The notes beneath the pieces are model-generated. The model saw only the letters and a list, made by a program, of their open reading frames with translations, made no database searches and was not told where the DNA came from. 64,000 bases of DNA, taken from Trichostrongylus colubriformis (Eukaryota; Nematoda; Chromadorea; Rhabditida; Trichostrongylidae). A program made the translations under genes and the position numbers. This document shows, piece after piece, positions 25,462 to 43,750 of this stretch. The stretch lies in assembly GCA_963978905.1 (NCBI GenBank), contig OZ022256.1, positions 55,633,646 through 55,697,645 on the forward strand. Reading direction: 5' to 3'. Position 1 is the first letter of the stretch. Each line of letters starts with the position of its first letter.

Positions 25462-25804
25462 TCTCGTCAGAGGCTTTTGATATCCATCGCGCTCAATCGC
25501 CGAAAGCCATCTGCCAGAAACTCAATCTCTAAGAAAGGCGTGCTCAAAAATTCAACCTTACATGCCCCAAGGAATTAAAAGAATCCCAAAAAGGTTCTTC
25601 AATGTCTAGCCATGCATTACCACGGTAAGGAATACTATTGTAATCAACAGCACTTGCAGTCTAAGGATGCGTACTGCTCTAATCATTTGTGGAACTGGAG
25701 AAGCAATTGAGAGGTCACCATTGAACGATTTGAACATGAGGTTTTTGATCAATAGGCGATCCTAAAAAAGAAGACAATGGAAGGGATACGAAGTAGAAGA
25801 ATAA

Positions 25805-25931
25805 GACCGCGGTACTCTGCGATGCGGGCGGCAGGGCGAGGCCGAGGTATCTCTGCGTCTCCCCCGTGCCACTCTCCTTCGCTGCCTGTGAACGCAGCCA
25901 CGCCCTACCGGTGGTGAGTATGACCGCGGCC
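25805..25931. mobile_element. TIR element, 'ggccgcggt' family, short copy
   Basis: accgcggtactctgcgatgc at the left and gagtatgaccgcggcct at the right flank the shared core (tctgcgtctcccccgtgcca). At 127 bp, part of the core is deleted. Confidence 0.7.
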
Positions 25932-26484
25932 TAAGCAACTCATTGGAGTGACGGCAATGGATTGAAGCAGGGCGCATCCTCGGATTACAAGTGCTCTTAA
26001 TTACAGAGGAAAAAGATTGTATAGCCTCACTAAGTGCGAACAGCTCCAAGTTGTATGAGTTGCTTCGTAAAAGTGCCTTCAGAAACCACATGCTGCAGCC
26101 AGGTCGCGAAAAAACGCATTGTTTACGCGTGCCAGAAAAATTTTCGATGCAATAATGCGACATGAAACTACGTCTTCCGCATCGTTTAAGGCGAATGCAT
26201 TTCCCGGCAACCATTGCCATTCAATTACACTGTCACACACAGTATTATGAAAGTTCTATTACATAGTACGTATTAATCACTTACAAATGATTTTGATCAT
26301 TGTTTCATATTACTTTTCAACATCTATCAGATGATGAGCCAAGTGAAGAAAAAACATTGACATGAAAAAAACATAAAATCACGCACAAAAAACACAGAAC
26401 ACCAGTTAGATATATAATCCTTTCCTAGCAATCTCATAGACACGTTTATTCCATCAATTCCACCACAATGAAAGGTGGTTAGGA

Positions 26485-26787
26485 ATGGGTCATGTCGCAA
26501 CTGCCGCGCGGCTCATCAAGTATGACCCCGGCACAATGCATGTGGACGTTTCATTTTCAACGAACGATGCTCATCCTATTAAAAATAACAATCCAAACAT
26601 CGGAACCTTTACTATTTTGCGATATTATGAAACTACGTTGTGTACTTGCTCTGCGCCTCTTCATAACAGAGGAAGTATGGAGCCAGTGGTGTTCGCCCAC
26701 AACAACCGGACGTACGCCAGAACTGTCTATCTAGGTCAGGTCAGCGAGGGGATGGTGAAGTGTGTCGTCCTGCACGTGCCGAATTAG
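26485..26787 (+). CDS. Unidentified 100-residue open frame
   Basis: A single uninterrupted plus-strand frame that begins ATGGGTCATG and stops with TAG. The composition is protein-like (alternating polar and hydrophobic residues, two closely spaced Cys at 51 and 53, ending VVLHVPN) and it overlaps none of the transposons I found. I recognise no domain, signal peptide or membrane segment, and no clear splice acceptor or donor marks it as one exon of a larger gene. It may be a small gene, an exon, or chance. A second plus-strand frame of 80 codons overlaps it in another phase, which weakens the case. Confidence 0.25.
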   Translation: MGHVATAARLIKYDPGTMHVDVSFSTNDAHPIKNNNPNIGTFTILRYYETTLCTCSAPLHNRGSMEPVVFAHNNRTYARTVYLGQVSEGMVKCVVLHVPN

Positions 26788-26990
26788 GTAACAACGGGAC
26801 CAGTAAGGCACTTGGCACGCTCAGCGTCGTTATTCGCGCGGCGCAGTGTCCTAACTGGAAAGTTCTGATGCACATCACAACAACCCATTAAGTGAATGAC
26901 TTGAAGCTGATGCTAAGAGGCGAATTATCACCACATAACCACCTATTCCATTCAGTCCACCAAAACCTTGATTCTTTCCAAACACTTTTC

Positions 26991-27228
26991 GGGTCAAATC
27001 AAGTCGGGGGGAGACGCAACTTTGTGTCAAATTTTCACCGACGTCAAACCTTCTTTCTCTCCCTAGGCTTAGGCTAAAGCAGATGAAACCTATGCTTTGA
27101 CAGATGCTTTTTCATGTGGAAGGAAAGGATATCAATTTTAGCCTAAGCCTAGGGAGGGAAAGGAGCTTCGACCTTGACGCAAAATTGCGTCTCCCCCCCC
27201 CCCCCCCCCCCCCAACTTGATTCGACCC
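26991..27228. mobile_element. TIR element with 21-base C tract, copy 2
   Basis: gggtcaaatcaagtcggggg at the left and ccaacttgattcgaccc at the right form the TIR. A run of 21 C (27193-27213) sits just inside the right end. The interior inverted layer (ctccctaggcttaggc / gcctaagcctagggaggg) is shared with the copy at 16707. Confidence 0.85.
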
Positions 27229-27840
27229 AATTTCCTAAAATTGAATCCATTAGAAGGTTTGAGAAGGGCAGTTAAGCAGAGGGCTGCTTCATGGTACAGC
27301 TTTTTGTCAGGAAAGTAAACTGGGAGCGAAAGAAGGGATTGGGCTGGATTTGGCTAGTTCGCGTATTTCTGGTGACTGCCGTGTAATTACGGAACAACTG
27401 CAAACTTTAAATTTATTTTGTGGCAACGAAAATTCATTTGATCCGTTAGAAGAAATGCACACATTTGCAGCAGTCTAAGCTTTTATATATAGTACTGGAG
27501 CTTGTTTGCTTTCTGATAATGTATTGTCAGTGATTTTTTCCCAAGTGCGTCTTGTCGAACATCCTGTTATTCTTTTCTTATAAACTCGGATATCCCTGGC
27601 TATCCTAGGACTTTGTTCATAGATTTTCCACTCGATCAAGTGATCACTGAAATCACTTTGTCTCGAAGATGTTGCTTCAAACATCTTGGATGCAGCCTGT
27701 AACTGAAACTGTTCAACAGTTTCAAATAAGCCTAGCACTCTCCAGAGTAAATGTATCTGGTGCATTAATATCTAAAGCAATAAGCTGGTCACTTTCTTGC
27801 ATCCTACTTCCGTGTGCGCTTCTCTTTGACAGTGTTTCAG
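27229..27840. other. Upstream region of the PARG gene
   Basis: Non-coding as far as I can see. A 96-codon minus-strand frame (27475-27765) has no recognisable motif. The promoter should lie here, but I can point to no specific element. Confidence 0.4.
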
Positions 27841-27841
27841 T
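27831..27841 (+). promoter_or_regulatory. Probable spliced-leader (trans-splice) acceptor of the PARG gene
   Basis: agtgtttcag ends at 27840, one base before the ATG at 27842. A TTTCAG acceptor directly upstream of a start codon, with no visible upstream exon, is the usual arrangement of SL trans-spliced nematode genes. That it is trans- rather than cis-spliced is inference. Confidence 0.65.
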
Positions 27842-34821
<6,980 letters not shown>

Positions 34822-35083
34822 CCGAAAAAGGCATCTATTTCTCAAACTTCTCTTTTGTCTACCTCTTTGCAATTTGTCATGGAAATTAGCGGGTTTTTCT
34901 CTTACGTTATTCACTGCCTTTCAACTTTCGGAATTGCCCTACGCCATTCTCCTGATGTCTTGTATTTGATATGACTCTCATAATTGTCACTCTTATGCCG
35001 GATTACACAAAAACAACCACTATACCTCTCTATGTAGGTTTAGCTGAGATTATGAATTATATATAACGTTGCTATTTCATCAG

Positions 35084-35749
35084 TCACTAATAAGATTCGC
35101 CTTTGAACTCCCGTAAGTCCGTACAATGCCTTTAATGTGGTGTCATAAATGTGCGGCTCGACACTAGATTTGTGCACTTCTGAAGTTTTAGAAATTGCAT
35201 GTTTCATCAGATCTGATTCGGGTTGATTGTTCATTTGTTTGCTTACATGTTGTATATAGTGCATGTCAATGAAAATGGTCAGTTGATGTGTACGTTGCTA
35301 GGACTGTTTATAGTTAGTTTTGCTGTATATTGATGGGATTACTAGAAGATTTTCGATAAGGTATTCAATTCGTGTCCGTGGTAAGGCTGCACTTATACTT
35401 CGCGACGTTTCAAAGCCAATGCGATTGCAGCAGCGCACGGCCCCGCGATCAGTATAATAAGCGCTAGCTATCGTTATCAAGGAAGGGAGAGAGCGTTGCA
35501 GTGGTCGTGGTCTCACGCTGATTATGAATGCAGTCTTCGGCTGGCTTGATGGAAAGGTGTTCGATGCGCTTGTGCAGTACATGGTATCCCATTTGTATCT
35601 GTCGCTGAATGAGAATGAGGATTTCCTAATGGATGAGCTGCCAGTAAGCACTCAAACTTCAATGCCCTTTTTCTCATCGTCGTTTCTTTTTTCCTAAATG
35701 TTTCTAGACGCCCAGCTCGACCCCAGGTGGCAAGGCTGTCACGCGGTAA
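35084..35749 (+). CDS. Possible alternative 3' exons of PARG
   Basis: If the donor after exon 20 (gtaagt, 34792) is used, three further pieces join in phase: 35084-35112, 35502-35643 and 35708-35749, ending in TAA. They would add about 70 residues in place of the nine-residue read-through tail, including a hydrophobic/acidic stretch (FGWLDGKVFDALVQYM, then NENEDF) and a Pro/Ser tail. The exon 35502-35643 has a good donor (gtaagc) and protein-like composition, and the last piece starts after tttctag. The 29-base exon is speculative, and human PARG ends soon after the position of exon 20. The pieces could also belong to another transcript. Confidence 0.4.
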
Positions 35750-35983
35750 GGCGACTTCCGCGCCTTAGCACTCGGCCAGTTTCCAGCGGGGTAAGCAGGG
35801 CACTAGGCGCACGCGGTGACACAGCTCGCTCTGCACGGTGGCCGGGTTGAACGGTCCTGATGCACATCTACCACCCAGCTGCTAAATTTCTTAACTCAGA
35901 AGAGTATCTAATGCAGGAGGGTACCATGAAAAAAACAATCATTGTCAGTGTCAGGCTTTATTCATCAGTATTACTCTTGTCGA

Positions 35984-36184
35984 TCATGTTCGCGCTATTA
36001 TTGATGAGCTACTTCTTGTAGAGTTTCTTGAAGAATGCCTTGATGACGACCATCTTCGTTTTTCTGGTGAACGTTTTGGTGACGTCCTCCTTCGTTTTGC
36101 CCTGTTCTCTGAATGCTCTGACCATTCCTTTTCCGAAATTGGGCTTCTAGCATATTTGCATTTGCTACATTTGAAAGAATTCTT
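35984..36184 (-). CDS. RS-rich terminal exon, unidentified gene
   Basis: Reading right to left, a strong acceptor (aaaatttcag) precedes a 66-residue frame in phase 0. It starts KNSFKCSKCKYARSP, with a Cys-x2-Cys pair and a later His, and ends in an Arg/Ser tail (SRHSSRNSTRSSSS) before TGA at 35984-35986. Such tails are common in splicing-related proteins. It may be the last exon of the gene whose other exons lie at 37008-37570, joined by an alternative donor in the exon at 37008-37178; that link is inference. It is convergent with PARG. Confidence 0.45.
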   Translation of the reverse strand, partial: KNSFKCSKCKYARSPISEKEWSEHSENRAKRRRTSPKRSPEKRRWSSSRHSSRNSTRSSSSIIART

Positions 36185-36693
36185 CTGAAATTTTACCGTT
36201 TCTACTCTGCCATTCAACGACTTCAGAAGGAGAAAATACTTGGTAACTAGCCTTGGGCTCAGTCGGATAACTAGCCTTGGGTTCAGTCGCAGTCGCTATC
36301 TCCCTGTGATGGATGCGCTGCAATGAATTTGATATGTGCAGGTTTCTAATTCAGACTGATTTTAAAATATTTTAAATGTCTCAGTTTTACTGGCGCTAAG
36401 CGTGTGAAGGTGAATCGTAGTTTTTACCGCTTGTCCCTGAATTTGTCAGGACATTCGAACTGAGTCACAACCAAGATGCCAGCGACCGCGCCTTTTCACG
36501 CGTCAAGTCGCACGTGACGCAGTGACCCACTTGAGTGTCCTGACCTACATCCGTGTAACTGAAGACACCCTCAATGCAATCCAAAACTGGAACCGGACAC
36601 TTTTAAATCTCGCTATTTTCGACGAAATTGTATGTGCTGAATCGCGCAAAATGTGAAAGCGATTTTCAGCTAATTCAGCTGCATTCAGTACTT

Positions 36694-36842
36694 TTAAGCG
36701 GCTGCGTGGATCTTCTGTTTGATGGCTCGTTTCAATTCCCATGCCATCATGTCCCGTTGTGCACCGAAACTTTTATGGGATGTCGCGTTCCAGTCTAACG
36801 ACCCATTTGATTGGTCAATCCCGGCTATGGGAAAGCAGGTTT
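36694..36842 (-). CDS. Candidate terminal exon, unidentified
   Basis: After the acceptor ggtcttttag a frame runs to TAA at 36694-36696. Its composition is very protein-like (WNATSHKSFGAQRDMMAWEL, then a basic helix ending IKQKIHAAA). It begins with two bases of a codon, so an upstream phase-1 exon is needed and I could not place it. I do not recognise the family with confidence. It lies between two exons of the minus-strand RS-rich gene, so it may be an alternative 3' exon of that gene or a separate gene. Confidence 0.4.
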
Positions 36843-37007
36843 CTAAAAGACCTCTTACTATAGAATAAAGTGAGGATCTGCTCATATGGTAGGGTTCTCC
36901 GCACTAAGGTAGTGAAGTCTCGAAGCACAATCGTTCATAAGACAGCCTTACGCCTCTGTGACATACTTTATTTTTCAACTAAACTCAATGTTTTTTGTAA
37001 CAATAAC

Positions 37008-37570
37008 TCATTCTGGTTGAGTGGGAGGTAATTTGAATGACCCCTTTGCAGAAATAGGCCTTCGTCTTGATGAATTGCGATGCGAGTCAACTCTTCTCAC
37101 TCTGCTTTTCGTCTTCTCAGATTGTTCCATTTTGAGGCTGTTGACCTTCTCTAAGGTGTCATCTTCGTCGGATCGTGGCTAAAATCCTGTCTGTTGAGCG
37201 AGTCGTTCTCCAAACACAACATCGGTGGCTTACCTGGTAGAAACCCTCAGCAATTTTTCGCTTTTTCTCCTCCTGTAATTCTTCTTCTCTACGTCTCTTG
37301 GCACTCAACGTCGGGGATTTCACCGGGGGATATGGCAAAAACTCTTGTTTTTCTGTTTTTGGTTTTTCTTCCACCACCTTCTGAATCTGATAATTGCTCA
37401 GAGAGTATTCAAGAAAGGTGAAGCGGTCTTACGGTATGAGGACTTGAACCCACCTTTTCGGGTGGCTTCTGATTATCCACCGGTGTAGAAGCTGACATAG
37501 GCGGAAAGGGTTTAGCGGTGTGAACAGCCAAGTCAAGAGGCTCGCTTTTCTTCGGATCAGAATATTGAGT
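37008..37570 (-). CDS. Three 3' exons of an unidentified charged protein
   Basis: The exons are 37570-37454, 37386-37234 and 37178-37008 (right to left). All are in phase 0, with acceptors ttttacag, aattatcag and ggattttag, donors gtgggt and gtaagc, and a TGA at 37008-37010. Together they encode 146 residues: a Pro-rich part (PFPPMSASTPV), a Lys/Glu helix (KRRREEELQEEKKRKIAEGF) and a basic Ser/Arg tail. Three consistent splice junctions make a real gene likely. The 5' exons were not found; the region above 37.6 kb is occupied by transposons. No family is recognised; a nuclear RNA- or chromatin-linked role would fit the composition but is guesswork. Confidence 0.5.
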
Positions 37571-37767
37571 CTGTAAAAAACGATGTTGAACGCATTACTC
37601 TTATCGATGGCAGCCTGGAATGCTCCCACATAACCTCACATGCTTTGAGTAGACATGGGTGAGTCAGAAGTCGCCATCGAGGCCGCCGCGCACGATGGAA
37701 AGGTGACTGCTTCTGCCGCACCCATAGTATTCTCCTGCACGACGGTGCGATTCCCGCTCCCTCACGT

Positions 37768-37990
37768 CAGGCCGCGGTCGTACTTTGCGGTGCCGGCGGC
37801 AGGGCGTGGCTGCGTATCACTGTGTCTCCGCCTATGCCACATTGCCTCGTTGCTTGTGTCATCTCTGCACCTCCCCATGCCACTCTCCCTCGCTGCCTGT
37901 GAACGTAGCCACTATGCTTATCATAGGGTGAATGTGAATAAGCACGGGGTAAAACGTGCTCTGCCACTGCTCATCTGTGAGTATGACCGT
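37768..37990. mobile_element. TIR element, 'aggccgcggtc' family
   Basis: aggccgcggtcgtactttgc at the left, a shared core (gcctatgccacattgcctcg ... ctgcacctccccatgccact), and a damaged right end (gagtatgaccgttgtc). Neighbouring frames on both strands are repeat-derived. Confidence 0.7.
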
Positions 37991-38180
37991 TGTCATACAT
38001 AAGGTTTCAAATGAAACCCTTATCGCGCTTTATTTTTCCGCAATCGCTTTAGGACCAACTTACACACAGCGCTCATTATTCGCAGCATCGCGCCGCACGC
38101 AGCATGCTGCGGTGCGAAATCCTGTCCTAATATCCGTCTCTTTCAAGAGTTCATGATTCGAAAGGGGAAGGGAGGAGGTA

Positions 38181-38417
38181 AGGCCGCGGTCATACTTTGC
38201 GTTGTCTGCGGCAGGGCGTGGCCGCGTATCTTGCGTCTCCACACTGCCTCGTTGCCTGCGTCATCTCTGCACCTCCCCCGTGCCACTCTCTCTCACAGGC
38301 AGCGAGAGAGAGTGGCACGGGGGAGGTGCAGAGATGACGCAGGCAACGAGGCAGTGTGGAGACGCAAGATACGCGGCCACGCCCTGCCGCAGACAACGCA
38401 AAGTATGATCGCGGCCT
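38181..38417. mobile_element. Near-perfect 237-bp palindrome of the 'aggccgcggtc' family
   Basis: The arms of about 112 bp (38181-38292 and 38306-38417) are reverse complements, apart from one clear mismatch near the ends (gcggtc versus gatcgc), around a loop of about 13 bp. Each arm carries the same core as the other family members, so the element is a head-to-head dimer. Frames on both strands here mirror each other. Confidence 0.9.
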
Positions 38418-39045
38418 AAAGGACTGTGGTCATCAAAAGCTGCAAAGGATAGAGTTTGTGGTATATCGAGGAATGTCTGTGTGATACTCAAGTGAGACGC
38501 GGCTCTCAGTACCAACCGGATAGAGTTCAAGAGGAGGCGATGCGACATCGCGAGCGCGACTCGCGCGGCATTTTCACATTGGTAGATGTGAGCACATATG
38601 CTGTGGTGCGACGCCGATCTGGGCCTTTCCGCACCGCTACCTAGCAAAGGAACACCTACCTGCGAGTATGATGATGCGATGCTATTCCCTTTGGAATTGC
38701 GCCTAAAACAGAAGCTGCGTTTTTGTTTTGCTTTGCCCGATTTACCGGGAGCGTTTCGTTTTTCTTGAAGGCAGTTGTGTGCTAGTATAATACAAGTAGA
38801 CAATATGTATAGTAGTAGTGTCTGAAACTGTCGGTTGACTTGGGAATGTGACGAAAAGCTCTAATCAAGACTCACTGTAACTGAAATTGTGATTAGATGC
38901 ATTATGGAAAACGTCCACAGTCAGCCGTTCTTCTTAGAATATCGTAACAAACTGAACTATACCAGGGAAGTGCTGCTCGGTGAGGACGTGCGTGATATGT
39001 GATGATAGTGAACGATAACGCATTTTCTTTTATCTCACGTCCATT
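38418..39045. other. No supported gene
   Basis: One 180-codon minus-strand frame (38261-38803) begins here but runs half through the palindrome, so I do not accept it. Nothing else is seen. Confidence 0.5.
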
Positions 39046-39380
39046 AGGCTGCGTTTATACCCAATGAATGGGATTTTGACGCATCGGCGTAAAGATAAAT
39101 ATGCGTATCGATTGAGAAAATGGGCGCATTAGCGCATCCGCGATTTCAGAGTATTGACGCATTCGCATCATGCATGAGATACGTATCGATCAAGAAAATG
39201 AGAGTATTGGCGCATCCGCGATTTGAGAGAATTGGCGGATCAGCGCACCCGCGATTTTGGCTATTTGCCACAATGCAAGTGAACTGACGTTGTGGTACGT
39301 AACATCGCCAGAAATCTACGCTGATGTGCCGATACGCCGTTGCGCCAAAAATCTCATTTAGGTGGGTATGAAGGCAGCCT
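39046..39380. mobile_element. TIR element with gcgcatc/gatttt repeats
   Basis: aggctgcgtttatacccaat at the left is inverted at the right end (aggtgggtatgaaggcagcct). The interior repeats 'gattgagaaaatggg/gagtattgacgcatccgcg' units. Confidence 0.75.
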
Positions 39381-40235
39381 TAGGCAGCATTACCGACTGG
39401 AAGGATTGCGGGAATTGCGGAATTGTGGAAATGCAGAATCATGGAATTTGCGGAGAAGCATTAGATTCGAATAGATTTCCATGTTACGAAAAGCCGGCAG
39501 GATTAGAGGAGAAAGCAATGGAAAGTGCTGAATTGTGGGATTAGTGGAATTGTGGAATCTGCGAAAAGATACGTATCGATAAGATAAGATACATATCGAT
39601 TGGGAGAATTGCAATTTGCAATATCGTTGAAATGCAGAATCGTGGAATTTGCGAAAGCGCGGAATATGTGTGAAAGATACCTGTTGATCTGCGTTCTACT
39701 GAGGCACAATTCTGGACGAAACAATGTAATTTTCAGTGTATGTTAATAAAGGGGCCATTGCTGTATCTGGCATTATTCTGCATAAGTCCTGGGAAGCAAA
39801 AGGTATGCCGTGTAAAACGTGCAAAAGGTATACTTTGCAAATTAACGCAGATTATGTTCAACGGAGACATTCCCCGCGTTGCACACTTTCAGTGGTGAAT
39901 CGTATAGTTAGTATTCATGTATCACATAAGCAGATGATTCTTCTTTCAATAATCAAGTCCACAAAACAGGTATGCAGAAAGTAAGTTCAACCGTTCGCGA
40001 ATGATGTGGTGCGGGAAATGACACGCGTTACATATGTACGTGTATTCCACGCTTTCCACAATTCTTCATTTCCGCAAAATCAAGATTCCGCAAATTCCAC
40101 AGTTCTACATCTCCACATTTCCGCAAATTCCACAATTCTCCCGATCGATACGTATCTAATGTTTTTCCGCGAGTTCGCAGTTCGGCATTTCCGCAAACTC
40201 TGAAACTATGAATGCCGCATTGTTATCGCTTTCGG
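39381..40235. mobile_element. Diverged TIR element next to the previous one
   Basis: The left part is full of 'gaattgcggaattgtggaa' units (39385-39700). The right part (40040-40210) holds the same motifs inverted (cgcaaattccacaattctcc) and ends in a sequence like that of the element at 10882. The middle (39720-40010) has an 82-codon frame without known domain. The left boundary abuts the element 39046-39380. Confidence 0.5.
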
Positions 40236-43200
40236 AAGCTGGTAATGACTGTGGGGTGTGGACCATGACACTCGATGTGGGTCTTGGTCGCCGCACCTCG
40301 TGAACAAATCACGTCGGATCAGCGCGGCAATTGTCGCGCGCGGTAACCTAAATTGTGTGTCATGGACTCACGTGCAAGTATTGCGGGAAAATCTTCAAAG
40401 GAATGTTGAACTTCAAGGTGATTAGAGAGAACGTCTTAATCGGTGTGTGCCAAGCGAGAACTCTGGAGGCGATGCCTTTAGTATCATGTGAAGTCGAATC
40501 TGACGCCACTGGAGACAAAACAGGTGCGACCACTGCAAGTATTGATTGACGTGGGGGGTGGAGGAGGCCATTCCAAGTCTAAAGAAGTACTAACATACAG
40601 TATCAATCATTAGTTGTGTACAGCACCACTTAACGCTGGTTTGGGGGTCGTATTTGTCACAAATTTCTTTTAACGCCTTGCTCAAATCAGGGCTTTGGTG
40701 CGTTGCGGCAGTCGCATCGCAGCTTTCTGTCGCAACACAACGCGAAACATTAAAAAATTGAGAAAAGTATGTGTATATGTATAATTGCTTTCTTCTTTCT
40801 CAGATTTCAATGTTGATTATGAGCTTGAACACTTCAAGTATTGGAAGATTCTCTTCGTGCGTGTCATTCTCGTAGCCGCGCGTTACGAGACGTGATGCTA
40901 GAGGAGCCGTATGTTGTATGCTTGCGAAGCGAACAAAGAATCTCGGGCTGTGCCTAAAATAAAGCCCAGAGCACGGTTGTCGCTGTAGGACTCAACTGCA
41001 TACGGCGTTTTTAGTTCACACGCATCGCATCACAAGCCTTGGGAATCTTGTCTTAACGATACACATCGGTAGGACACAGTTGAGTGGAGTGCAAGTTGCC
41101 GAGATAGTGGAAGGTGGAATCATCAATTATTTATTCGGATTCAATTACATCTCAGGATAATATTTGATTTTATTTATATTCGAAACATTTCATACATTTA
41201 GGATTGCAAAGACCTGGGCGCCCTCAAACGGGGATAGTACCGATTGATCATTCTTACGGGCACATTCGTATGCAATCCTTTAGTGTTGGGAAGTTGTTCG
41301 CGTTACCTTTACAGCCACCGTAAACAAAAGAACTGCAGCTGCGGATCGAGGCCGAATAACCGTATCTGAAACAGTTGAACTAAATTTTGAGGATAGTAAA
41401 TATCTATCAATTATATCTCAATGTCGATTCCTTCGTGCAACATGAGATATTCTTGAAGCTCTCTTATGGCCAGTGCACTCGGAGTGTAGTAGTACAGGAA
41501 AAGCGCGATTGTCGGCTTCATTACCTCATCGTGTCCTGGCTGTGTATCATTACCTGTGTCAGAATTTCCCACCGCGATCTGTCGCGCGGAACGCAACGTG
41601 TGCGAGCAAGGAGCGCCGCGATAGTTGAGTGTGGTATCACGGCAACGGCATCCGGCTTCCTTAGATAACTGTATGGTCGCTTCAAGACCCGTCCATAGTG
41701 GGTGTGTCCCATTAGGACATTCGTGTGGCCGCTTTTGACGTGTAACGAGATCGTGCGAGGTAGGGTGTCGTACTAGTTTAGTCCCGAAGCGATTACCTGG
41801 AGAATAAAGCGTAGAGCACCGTCATCGCTTTAGGACCCATCCATTACTGCGCGCATAGCTCGCATCACCGCGTCGCGTGCCGGAGGCCGCAACGCGAATA
41901 TTTTGTCTCAATGACGCCGTCTTTAGCTCGCACACAGTGCGCTTTACGTCGCGATGCCAAATCGTGACGACAAGGTACATACCCTCCTGCGCCTCAGGTG
42001 TATAATACCTTTGCCGAGTTCGCGACCGACATCGGCTTCTGCTGCACCACTATTGAATATCTGACTTGTCTGGGTAATCAGGCATTGTGGGGTATTTCAA
42101 CTTGAATTGTCCTGATTCGTCTAGTTCTCCTTCTCAAAAAAAAATTCGAATTCTTCTGTAAAATCTCTAGCGATGAATAGCTGGAAGTAGACACTTAGCT
42201 CATCGAACATCCTTCGCTTCTTCCTGTAGGATTTCTGTTGATTGTCCACTTATTATTCTTTTTTATTACAGTTGGATCACGATAATTGTTTGAGGCATAG
42301 ATAAAAGGTCTCATTCAAAAGCACAACGCACGTTTGTGAAAGGAAGGCTTTCGTGGGCATTATGGACGAGATTCAAACGAGTGTCCCCTTCTACTTGACG
42401 CTTAAAGGCACACCACGCGATAAATTGTGAGAGTTATCACGCGTATTACTGGACGCAAAGGCCCTGCTTCATCCACCAGTGAAGAAAAATGAACCAAATC
42501 CCCTTACATCCACCAAATATAGAACCCCCTGTATTCAGTCCCCGTACGAGTATTGGAGATTGTAGAACAGCTTTTCCTCGATGATATCGTGCATGCTACG
42601 GGGTGGCCAGCCGATGTACAAGTCAGTGCTTTTATCCTCCCAGACGAGTCTGGTACCAATTTACCGACCCCGGAGGGATGGAAGGCTTGGTTGGCCTGGG
42701 CGGGCGTTGATGCGGGATTTGATCCCCGCACCATGAGAGTGGAGTGCGCGCCACCTGTCACTATACCACCCCCGCCCGTCCTGGAGCGATTATGCCTAGA
42801 AAGAAGGCATAAAGCACCGTCATGGCTCCAGGACCATTCCTCTTCCCGCCTACCCCCAATAAGGAGCACATAACTCGCATCATCGCGTCGCACGCCGGAT
42901 GCCGCAACACGAATTTCCTTTCCTGTTGGCACACACACAGAAGGGCGTCTCATGTTCTTTGCAAGACAGGAACTTCATTTACCGTCATTTATGGATGTCC
43001 TAAGATAAGTATTGGGCAAATCACTAAAGGCACACCACGCGATAATCACATTAATGTCTTACTTTCTTGGGGGAAGTAGGTCCTTAGATAGGTGGCCAGG
43101 TTGCACCCTTGTTGCGGCTCTGTAGTGCATCTTCGCGGCGATAATCGCGCTCAACCCGAGCCGAGTTGAGCCCATCGAGCCGAATCACTCCTGGCCTTAG

Positions 43201-43440
43201 ACGAACAAATTTCCAACGTGGCTCTTACGTGGAGAAGGAAACTTGCGATAAGACAAGATAAGGCGGCGATATCAATAGCGAAGGCAGCTTCAACAGGGGA
43301 GAGCAAGTACCGCAAATCATTGTATAGGCCACATCACATTCACCAGCCATCACGATTCTGAATGGAACTAGAATGTGCGGCGCATCCCACAGAAGGGATT
43401 GATTAACGCCAAAAACTTTATCCTTTTATCCTTTTTAATC
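40236..43440. other. No supported gene; many TA-type repeat fragments
   Basis: Fragments of a family with 'ctttaggacc..ccattactgcgcgcatagctcgcatc..cgcaacgcgaatttt.tgtc' occur at about 40980-41060, 41500-41720, 41800-41990 and 42780-42960. The opposing frames at 42504-42953 overlap the last of these and look repeat-derived. The frame at 40355-40549 has one Cys-x2-Cys pair but no complete zinc finger. At 43315-43440 a block resembles the second intron of the Kunitz genes. Confidence 0.5.
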
Positions 43441-43750
43441 GCTCCAGGACTCAACTATTGATGCGGTGCTACTATCTCGCACCATCGTCGCGCAAGGCGC
43501 GGCCACGCGAATTTTCTGACCTAATGACACACACATTTTCTGTCATCCTATATCCCTCACCCCCTTCTAGTCCATAATCAAATATATCGGCTCTTTCGTT
43601 TATTCATTTTGCTGAAAAGGCTGTAAAAATAATTAGAAATGTCCGAATGGCTTTGTACTAGTCGTGGTGACAGCTTTCTCCACATTTTTAATCGTATAAA
43701 ATCTTATTCGTTGAGCTGTAATTAGCGATAGCAGCTGCTAAATTACTTAC

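Noticed and set aside
38261..38803. 180-codon minus-strand frame, the second longest in the window
   Set aside because: Half of it runs through one arm of the 237-bp palindrome; the mirrored frame on the other strand is the same repeat.
42504..42953. Opposing 149- and 106-codon frames as a gene
   Set aside because: They overlap each other and the common 'gcgtcgcacgccggatgccgcaac' repeat; no domain and no splice sites.
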